A DNA stretch of 6,327 nt, taken from the NCBI GenBank assembly GCA_030630395.1, contig DAOVNE010000085.1, positions 1 to 6,327 on the forward strand. The letters run 5' to 3'. The position numbers and the translations under genes are program-made. The DNA comes from Candidatus Eiseniibacteriota bacterium. GTDB lineage: Bacteria > Joyebacterota > Joyebacteria > Joyebacterales > Joyebacteraceae. The notes under the pieces are model-generated. The model searched no databases. It had not been told where the DNA came from and saw nothing but the letters and a program-made list of their open reading frames with translations. Numbering within the stretch: position 1 is the stretch's first letter; each line of letters starts with the position of its first letter. Positions 1 to 4,445 of this stretch are shown here, in pieces.

Positions 1-531
1 GACGAATCCCTTCACAAGACCGAGAGCGGTCGCCCATCCGGCTCTCACTCCCTTCCTCGTGAGAAGGAACGCCTGATACGGAACACCAGCCGCGCTGACG
101 GGAATCAGCTGGCCGATGAAATAGCCTTCGAGTGTGAGCTCGAGCGCCTCGATGAGAGTGATTTTTTGATCCTGGGTACCGTTGACAAGAACGAGAAGTC
201 CAAGTCCCTCGAGAGACATTCGCAGGAATTCGAGCACGAGAAGAAGCCCCAGTGCCCATCCCCCGAAGTGCGCCACGCCGCGCCAGGTCTCCTCCCCCGT
301 CGTCATCGCCAGCGTCACGCCGATAATGGCAACGCTTCCGAGCACGAAGATCAGGCTCGCGTTCTGGACCTTCGAACGCTCGACACGCGGGGCGTCCGCA
401 CCGGTGGCGTCTGCACCCGTGGCGTCTGCACCCGTGGCCTTTGCTCCGGCGGAGGCATCTCCACTGCCGGTGTTCGTAGGTGTCGCAGGCTCCGTACTCA
501 GAACTCCCCTCCCAGGGTGGGTTTCAGTCAA
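1..531 (-). CDS. Flippase-like / LPG-synthase-TM family membrane protein, C-terminus cut off by the window
   Basis: I see 177 codons on the minus strand, open at the left edge. Residues 1-55 are a polar tail rich in Ala, Thr, Gly and Asp, containing three ATGAD pentads (about 32-46). Hydrophobic segments follow at about 59-76 and 92-117. A stretch at about 124-177 then reads EGYFIGQLIPVSAAGVPYQ and AFLLTRKGVRAGWATALGLV. This last stretch resembles the conserved core of the lysylphosphatidylglycerol-synthetase TM / UPF0104 (flippase-like) family, which handles lipid-linked substrates in the inner membrane. The family usually runs to about 300-350 residues, so roughly half is missing. The in-frame TAG at 577-579 bounds the ORF. 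I chose TTG at 531-529 because it lies about 38 bases below a good promoter. A CTG at 501-499, behind a GGGAGG run, is an alternative start, and there is no upstream in-frame ATG. The substrate is unknown. The family call is by motif resemblance only. Confidence 0.7.
   Translation of the reverse strand, partial: MTETHPGRGVLSTEPATPTNTGSGDASAGAKATGADATGADATGADAPRVERSKVQNASLIFVLGSVAIIGVTLAMTTGEETWRGVAHFGGWALGLLLVLEFLRMSLEGLGLLVLVNGTQDQKITLIEALELTLEGYFIGQLIPVSAAGVPYQAFLLTRKGVRAGWATALGLVKGFV
391..450. repeat. In-frame 15-base tandem repeat, three near-identical units plus a decayed fourth
   Basis: Units 391-405, 406-420 and 421-435 follow the pattern GGCGTCTGCACCCGT. The second and third are identical, and the first differs at two positions. 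436-450 is a diverged fourth unit. On the minus strand they encode three ATGAD pentads in the cytoplasmic-looking N-terminal tail of the membrane protein. The unit is a multiple of three, so a copy gain or loss keeps the frame. This is a coding minisatellite. The absence of spacers and the 15-base unit rule out CRISPR. Confidence 0.85.
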
Positions 532-566
532 GTCGCTGACCCTGCGCCTGAGCGTCCGGTCAGCAT
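528..566 (-). other. Short leader ORF whose stop overlaps the TTG start of the membrane protein
   Basis: In the predicted leader, an ATG at 566-564 opens a 12-codon ORF (MLTGRSGAGSAT). Its TGA stop at 530-528 overlaps the proposed TTG start at 531-529 in a TTGA junction. Such an arrangement could allow translational coupling. It could also be chance, because there is no clear ribosome binding site before the ATG and the leader is short. Confidence 0.2.
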
Positions 567-594
567 GTGGGCTCAACTATAGAGCCCATACATG
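564..594. promoter_or_regulatory. Inverted repeat centred on the -10 box of the membrane-protein promoter; candidate operator
   Basis: The left arm CATGTGGGCTC (564-574) pairs with GAGCCC (582-587) and ACATG (590-594), leaving a two-base bulge (AT, 588-589). The seven-base centre AACTATA contains the reverse complement of the -10 hexamer. The predicted transcription start lies near 569, so most of the dyad is not transcribed. A protein-binding operator therefore fits better than an RNA hairpin. A binding protein would block the membrane-protein promoter and might also affect the divergent pectate lyase gene. No regulator gene is visible in the window. The dyad is seen directly; its function is inferred. 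Confidence 0.45.
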
Positions 595-604
595 TGGCGG
601 TCAA
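576..604 (-). promoter_or_regulatory. Sigma70-like promoter for the membrane protein gene
   Basis: Read on the minus strand, TTGACC (604-599) is followed after exactly 17 bases by TATAGT (581-576). These match the sigma70 consensus boxes at 5 of 6 and 5 of 6 positions. The start of transcription would fall near 569, leaving a leader of about 38 bases before the TTG start at 531. This is the best promoter-like sequence in the window. The match assumes that the organism's housekeeping sigma factor reads the usual consensus. Confidence 0.55.
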
Positions 605-670
605 GTCGAGCGATGACTGAAGCGACACGGGGTTGATACGGGATTGTATGCCAAGTCCAGGGAACGCTTC

Positions 671-699
671 TTGCAGTCCTGAACATATATCGCTATGTT
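671..699 (+). promoter_or_regulatory. Candidate promoter for the pectate-lyase-like gene
   Basis: TTGCAG (671-676) is followed after 17 bases by TATGTT (694-699). Transcription would start near 706, about 16 bases before the ATG at 722 and just upstream of the AAGGAG ribosome binding site. The -10 box overlaps the upstream in-frame ATG at 695, which argues against that ATG as the start. The box matches are moderate. Confidence 0.33.
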
Positions 700-710
700 G
701 TCAAGCAGTC

Positions 711-716
711 AAGGAG
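711..716 (+). promoter_or_regulatory. Ribosome binding site deciding the pectate lyase start
   Basis: AAGGAG stands five bases before ATG 722. The alternative in-frame ATG at 695 has no comparable site and would add nine residues ahead of a normal signal peptide, so 722 is preferred. Confidence 0.75.
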
Positions 717-721
717 AGGCG

Positions 722-1795
722 ATGAGGAGTTCAACTCGCACGACCATGTTCACCTTTGCGGTGCTTGCCACCTCGGCCCTCATCTGTGTGGCGGTGAGTG
801 TTGCCGGGGCCAGGTACGATCGTCCGCTCGAGGGATTCGGCGCCGACACGCCGGGGGGCTCGGGCGGCGCACCGTACGAAGTCACTTCTCTCGGCGACTC
901 CGGGCCCGGGACACTGCGTGACGCCGTGTCCGTATCGAACCGTGACGTCTCGTTCTCGGTCGCGGGCACGATCGAGTTCGAGAGCACTCTGAGGATCTCC
1001 GGAGACCACATTACGATCGACGGCTCGACCGCCCCCGATCCGGGAATCATGATAACCGCTGCGCACTCCGGCGTCACAGGGGCGCTTCTCGATATCAAGT
1101 ACGCCAACGACATCATCGTGCGCCACTTGCGCGTTCGCGACGCGCCCGACACGAACACCGGCGACAACCTTCGCATATGGAGCGAATCCTACAACATCGT
1201 GATCGACCACTGCTCGTTCAGTGGTGCGGGCGACGGCAATGTCGACATCTGCTACGACGCTCACGACGTCACGCTGCAGTGGTGCATCCTCGCCAACACG
1301 GTCAAGAACTCGCTCATCCCCCAAGGGTGCTACAACATCTCGCTTCACCACAACCTCTACACGTGCGGAGACGAGCGCAACCCACAGATCGACCGCTCGA
1401 CATTCGTCGACATGGTCAACAACGTGATCCATGGATGGGCCGGTAACTACGGCACGAGAGTCAGGAACTCAGGAAGTGCGAACATCGTGAAGAACTACTA
1501 CGTGGCGGAATCGTGGAGTGACCTGTCGGACGCCATCGTTATCGATGCGTCTGCGGGACCCGTACATATGGAGGGAAACATCATCCCGCCCGAGTGTCCG
1601 GCAACCGGGACGGCAGATGCGCTCCTCGCCGCTCCCCCGGTAACCGAGATGGATCCGGAGGACGCACTTCTCGCCGTCCTCGCCGAGGCCGGCGCCTTTC
1701 CCAGAGACGCCATCGACGAGGCCTGCACCTCAGCTGTGGCGGCGAGTCCAGTCAAGCCCACCTCGTGGGGCCAGATCAAGGCCATGTATCGCTAG
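722..1795 (+). CDS. Secreted pectate-lyase-like right-handed beta-helix protein (PL1-like)
   Basis: The product has 357 residues. A signal peptide spans about 1-30: a basic MRSSTRTT start, a hydrophobic 9-27, and a small-residue VAGA end. The mature protein starts with the family pattern EGFGADTPGGSGG (37-49), YEVTSLGDSGPGTLRDAVS (52-70) and VAGTIEF (80-86). HITIDGSTAPDPGI (96-109) and IIVRHLRVRD (131-140) follow. NIVIDHCSFS (158-167) is close to the PL1 'IDH' signature, and Asp171/Asp175 could serve as calcium ligands. HHNLY (209-213) is followed by RNPQID (219-224), where Arg219 occupies the place of the catalytic Arg of 'RxP'. The tail EDALLAVLAEAGAFPRDAID (313-332) resembles the C-terminal segment of planctomycete-type pectate lyases. 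Known family enzymes cleave polygalacturonate by beta-elimination; activity and substrate here are inferred. No sorting or anchoring domain follows the helix, so the protein is probably periplasmic or released. It converges on the DUF1648 gene. Confidence 0.82.
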   Translation: MRSSTRTTMFTFAVLATSALICVAVSVAGARYDRPLEGFGADTPGGSGGAPYEVTSLGDSGPGTLRDAVSVSNRDVSFSVAGTIEFESTLRISGDHITIDGSTAPDPGIMITAAHSGVTGALLDIKYANDIIVRHLRVRDAPDTNTGDNLRIWSESYNIVIDHCSFSGAGDGNVDICYDAHDVTLQWCILANTVKNSLIPQGCYNISLHHNLYTCGDERNPQIDRSTFVDMVNNVIHGWAGNYGTRVRNSGSANIVKNYYVAESWSDLSDAIVIDASAGPVHMEGNIIPPECPATGTADALLAAPPVTEMDPEDALLAVLAEAGAFPRDAIDEACTSAVAASPVKPTSWGQIKAMYR

Positions 1796-1840
1796 GACCC
1801 ACGTACACCCATAGACCTCCCCAAGAGCTGCATAGCCTCC

Positions 1841-1867
1841 AGGCCTACCCGGATTCGGGCGGGGCCT
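1841..1867. terminator. Weak stem-loop between convergent genes, possible bidirectional terminator
   Basis: AGGCC (1841-1845) pairs with GGCCT (1863-1867), and inside it CCCG (1848-1851) pairs with CGGG (1856-1859) around a GATT loop. The two stems are separated by a small internal loop. The structure covers the stop codon of the minus-strand gene and lies about 45 bases past the pectate lyase stop. No T-run follows on either strand, so this is at best a weak or factor-assisted terminator. Confidence 0.28.
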
Positions 1868-2381
1868 CAGGGTCTCGTGGGATCTTCGAGAAACGACGGT
1901 AGAACCAGATCGTGGCGATGGCGATGATGCCGAGGTATGTGCCGAGCGCCCAGAAGAAGGGACCGCCTATCGATGGAACACCGGCATCTGCGAGATTGGC
2001 GCGGAATATCACCTCCGCCATCGCGATCAGGAACGCGAGCGTAAGAGCACCCATCCCCAGCGCATAGACTGACACCATCTGCCACGTCGCGTCCCGGCGC
2101 TCCGCCGCAAACCAATACTTGCGGTGCGGCAGACTGATGAACGACGTCGGGATTCGTTTCTGCAGGAAGATCGGCGCCAGCAGGATGATGAGCATGCCGA
2201 TCTCGACGAGGGTATAGGTGGTGAAGAAGGAGTTCTTTGCAGTCCACGAATCCGCCTGCATGTCCGCCCCGAAATGTGTCGCCATAAGATCCGGCATCAA
2301 GGGGTAGTAGTGCCTGAGCTGAAGTGCGCCCCCGATGAGCAGCACGAGGATGACAAGAATCAAGATGCTCGTGTTCTTCAT
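1845..2381 (-). CDS. DUF1648-type integral membrane protein
   Basis: The product has 178 residues and about four membrane helices: 4-20, about 54-74, 104-126 and 142-161. Between helices 1 and 2, HYYPLMPDLMATHFGADMQA (24-43) and the following DSWTAKNSF match the DUF1648 pattern 'YP.LPD..ATHFG..G.PD.W..K'. The loop LPHRKYWFAAERRDATW (84-100) is also typical of these proteins and of SdpI-like relatives. The C-terminal tail is polar and proline-rich. The ATG at 2381 has GGAGGGG upstream with good spacing. It begins 18 bases after the stop of the nucleoside phosphorylase on the same strand, so co-transcription is likely. The biochemical role is unknown. SdpI relatives confer immunity to a toxic peptide, but nothing here shows such a toxin, so that function should not be assumed. 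Confidence 0.8.
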   Translation of the reverse strand: MKNTSILILVILVLLIGGALQLRHYYPLMPDLMATHFGADMQADSWTAKNSFFTTYTLVEIGMLIILLAPIFLQKRIPTSFISLPHRKYWFAAERRDATWQMVSVYALGMGALTLAFLIAMAEVIFRANLADAGVPSIGGPFFWALGTYLGIIAIATIWFYRRFSKIPRDPEAPPESG

Positions 2382-2399
2382 GAAGCCCCTCCAGTTCGT

Positions 2400-3167
2400 T
2401 TAGAGTGAGAGACAGGCCTCGGCGGCCAGCCAGAAGAGCTTGGCCCGGATCGATTCCCGCGAATGCCACCCCCGGACGTCCCACTCGGCGCCACTGATAT
2501 CGTCCGCGCCGTAGAGAGCCTGCGCGAAGACCACCCCGCGGAACTCCGCTACCGCAAAGAAGCCGGCCGCCTCCATCTCGACCGTGAGGCAACCCTCCAA
2601 CCTGCGAAGTGCGACCCTCTTCGGCGTCTCGCGGTAGAAGGCGTCGGTTGTCCATGTCTTGCCGGTGAGGAATGGGATGTTGTGCTTGTCGCACGCGGCC
2701 TCAATAGCTGCGACGCCGTCCGGGTGCGCCGCCACCTCCCGGGATGGGGGCGCGTAATGATAGGAGAGTCCGTCATCGCGGACCGCCGACTCCGGGATGA
2801 CAACGTGGCCGAAGGTGATTGCCTGATCCAGCACCCCGGCGCTTCCGCACGCGATGAACTTCCTGCACCCGAACGCGATCACCTCCTCGAGCATCGCCCC
2901 CGCGAAGGCAGACGTGATGCCGGGATGGAAGACAGCCAAGCGCTTCCCGTCCACGTCGAGTTCGTAGACAGGGTGGCGCCCCATCTCGGAGTTCATGCAA
3001 GCGACCTCGCGGGCGCGTCCGCTCTCCACGAGTTCATCGATGACCTCGAGAAAGAAACAGGGAACGCAGTGCTCAGGCATGTCGCGCGCCTCAATATGCT
3101 CCGACGGCTCGATCAGGGCCGGCAGCGTCGGGTCGAACTCGAGGATGGGATAGTCGCGGCGGTCCAC
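2400..3167 (-). CDS. Nucleoside phosphorylase (PNP/UDP family)
   Basis: The product has 255 residues, the usual length for a PNP_UDP_1 subunit. It would split a nucleoside with phosphate into free base and (deoxy)ribose-1-phosphate in the cytoplasm. Visible motifs: GITSAFAGAMLEEVIAFG (83-100), with the phosphate-site region; CGSAGVL (107-113); FGHVVIPESAVRDDGLSYHY (119-138); KTWTTDAFYRET (170-181), typical of this subgroup; and VEMEAAGFFAVA (196-207), whose Glu199 should contact the ribose. YGADDISGAEWD (219-230) places acidic residues where purine enzymes have their base-contacting Asp, so a purine substrate is possible but not proven over uridine. The start is GTG at 3167, with GGGGAGG six bases before it. 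It is first in an apparent two-gene unit with the DUF1648 gene and divergent from the GTPase gene. I found no convincing promoter for it. Confidence 0.85.
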   Translation of the reverse strand: MDRRDYPILEFDPTLPALIEPSEHIEARDMPEHCVPCFFLEVIDELVESGRAREVACMNSEMGRHPVYELDVDGKRLAVFHPGITSAFAGAMLEEVIAFGCRKFIACGSAGVLDQAITFGHVVIPESAVRDDGLSYHYAPPSREVAAHPDGVAAIEAACDKHNIPFLTGKTWTTDAFYRETPKRVALRRLEGCLTVEMEAAGFFAVAEFRGVVFAQALYGADDISGAEWDVRGWHSRESIRAKLFWLAAEACLSL

Positions 3168-3237
3168 AGGAAACCTCCCCGGAGCAGTGCTGCGGTCATG
3201 GAGTCGGCTCGAACTCTGCAGCAGCGTCCAGCGTCAG

Positions 3238-3289
3238 CCGGAATGCTCATACGATAGCGTTTCCACGTCCGGGGCGCGAGCGATTCCGG
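3238..3289. repeat. Imperfect inverted repeat in the divergent intergenic region
   Basis: CCGGAATGCTC (3238-3248) and GAGCGATTCCGG (3278-3289) are reverse complements except for one extra base in the right arm. They are separated by 29 bases, and the arm centres are about 41 bases apart, close to four helical turns. This spacing would suit two operator half-sites or a looped structure in the leader of the phosphorylase transcript. A match of this length could arise by chance in GC-rich DNA, so the role is uncertain. Confidence 0.3.
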
Positions 3290-3335
3290 GAAGGATGATG
3301 AGAGATGTTCAGCAAGAACGACGACTCCGTACACC

Positions 3336-3364
3336 TTGCCGACCACCCTCCCGGGCGGTATCAT
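3336..3364 (+). promoter_or_regulatory. Candidate promoter for the GTPase-PLP enzyme operon
   Basis: TTGCCG (3336-3341) is followed after 17 bases by TATCAT (3359-3364), a five-of-six match to TATAAT. Transcription would start near 3371, giving a leader of about 30 bases that contains the GGGAG ribosome binding site. The AT-rich run TATCATATAG stands out in GC-rich surroundings. Confidence 0.4.
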
Positions 3365-3399
3365 ATAGGGTCAAGCAACGATGACCATGGGAGCTATGA

Positions 3400-4407
3400 A
3401 TGCCGGCGAATCTGCCACCTCCATACAAGAAGGCGGAACAGCGTTTCCGCCAGGCCGTGTCGACCGCGGACAAGATCACGGCCCTCCAGGAGATGATGGC
3501 CCTCTGCCCGAAGCACAAGGGCACGGACCATATCCGCGCGTACCATAGGAAGCAGCTGTCCAAGCTCCGCCAGGAGCTGCAGCAGGACCACAAGAAGGGA
3601 CGATCCGGTGGTCCCTCCTACCACGTTCCGAAGGAGGAGAACCCCCAGGTCGTCCTCATCGGAAGCCCGAACGTGGGGAAGTCTCAGATAGTCGCGGCGA
3701 CGACAAACGCCTCGCCCGAGGTCGCGAACTATCCGTTCACGACGAGGGCCCCGCTCCCGGCCATGATGCAGCACGAGGATATCTTCATCCAGCTCGTGGA
3801 TATCCCCCCCATCTCGCCCGACCACACCGACACGTGGGTCCCGGAGGTCGTTCGAAACGCCGACGCCGCGATCTTTGTTGTCGATCTTTCTAAGGACGAC
3901 TGCATCGACATGTTTCAGTTCGTGCGGGCTGCACTTCTCGATAAGGGAATCCGGCTATCCGCGTCCCATGATCCGGGCGAGGATGAACCACCGAGAAACG
4001 TCAAGCCGACGATCGTCGTCGCCAACAAGCTCGACAGCCCAAATGCGAACGACAACCTCGAGTTCCTGAAGGAAGTGCTCGGTGACGAGTTCGTGATCAT
4101 CCCGACGTGTGCGGAGATGGGTAAGGGCCTTACTGAGATGAAGAAGGCGCTCTACAAACTCCTGGACGTCGTGCGAATCTACAGCAAGATCCCGGGCAAG
4201 ACCGCGGACATGAAGAAGCCGTTCATCGTACCTCGGGGAAGCACGGTCATGGATGTGGCCGGCAAGATCCACCGCGAGTTCAGCGACCACCTGAAGTCGG
4301 CGCGCGTGTGGGGTTCCGGCAAGTTCGACGGCCAGGTAGTGGACGTGGAACACGTTGTTGAAGATGGTGACATACTGGAGATACATGTAGACATCGTGGA
4401 CATCTAG
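3400..4407 (+). CDS. DRG/Obg-like GTPase with C-terminal TGS domain
   Basis: The product has 335 residues. The N-terminal 1-75 is a charged, helical segment including CPKHKGTDHIRAYHRKQLSK (36-55), like the coiled N-terminus of DRG proteins. The G domain has G1 GSPNVGKS (88-95), G2 in YPFTT (111-115), G3 DIPP (134-137), G4 NKLD (209-212) and a G5-like CAE (237-239). From about 259 to 332 lies a TGS domain, with PRGSTVMDVAGKIHREF (278-294), ARVWGSGKFDGQ (301-312) and HVVEDGDILEIHV (318-330), very similar to eukaryotic and archaeal DRG. Proteins of this family bind GTP and usually act with ribosomes or RNA. That role is inferred here. G3 lacks the usual glycine of DxxG; I recall related bacterial proteins with a similar D-x-P-P. 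The ATG at 3400 has GGGAG six bases before it. Three ATGs in another frame (3381, 3387, 3396) precede it but open only a 55-codon ORF. The PLP enzyme gene follows after 38 bases. Confidence 0.87.
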   Translation: MPANLPPPYKKAEQRFRQAVSTADKITALQEMMALCPKHKGTDHIRAYHRKQLSKLRQELQQDHKKGRSGGPSYHVPKEENPQVVLIGSPNVGKSQIVAATTNASPEVANYPFTTRAPLPAMMQHEDIFIQLVDIPPISPDHTDTWVPEVVRNADAAIFVVDLSKDDCIDMFQFVRAALLDKGIRLSASHDPGEDEPPRNVKPTIVVANKLDSPNANDNLEFLKEVLGDEFVIIPTCAEMGKGLTEMKKALYKLLDVVRIYSKIPGKTADMKKPFIVPRGSTVMDVAGKIHREFSDHLKSARVWGSGKFDGQVVDVEHVVEDGDILEIHVDIVDI

Positions 4408-4445
4408 CCTCTACGAATGGGAACAGGGGCGGTGAGGAGAACTGT

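Noticed and set aside
391..450. Possible CRISPR-like array
   Set aside because: The units are directly adjacent without spacers, 15 bases long and in frame within a coding sequence.
166..616. Two overlapping plus-strand ORFs of about 140 codons at the left end
   Set aside because: They are antisense to the membrane-protein gene, whose frame gives convincing hydrophobic helices and family motifs. The plus-strand translations are low-complexity, rich in Arg, Pro and Ser, and are a by-product of high GC.
731..1432. Minus-strand ORF of 233 codons opposite the pectate lyase
   Set aside because: The translation is a valine-, aspartate- and arginine-rich antisense artefact without domain patterns. 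The plus-strand frame has a signal peptide, a ribosome binding site and family motifs.
1845..2381. SdpI-type toxin immunity function for the DUF1648 protein
   Set aside because: The domain is shared with SdpI relatives, but no toxin peptide gene or regulator is present nearby, so the name would overstate what is seen.
1867..2694. Minus-strand ORF of 275 codons spanning the phosphorylase-DUF1648 junction
   Set aside because: It is out of frame with two well-supported genes and covers the end of one and most of the other. Its product is rich in Arg, Gly and His with no recognisable motif.
3113..3364. Minus-strand ORF running across the divergent intergenic region into the phosphorylase gene
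   Set aside because: Its end lies out of frame inside the phosphorylase gene, it has no motif, and it would cover the candidate promoter of the GTPase operon.
3381..3548. ORF of 55 codons with three in-frame ATGs just before and overlapping the GTPase start
   Set aside because: The GGGAG site is correctly spaced for ATG 3400, not for 3396, and the short product has no recognisable features. It could be a chance leader ORF, but I have no support for it.
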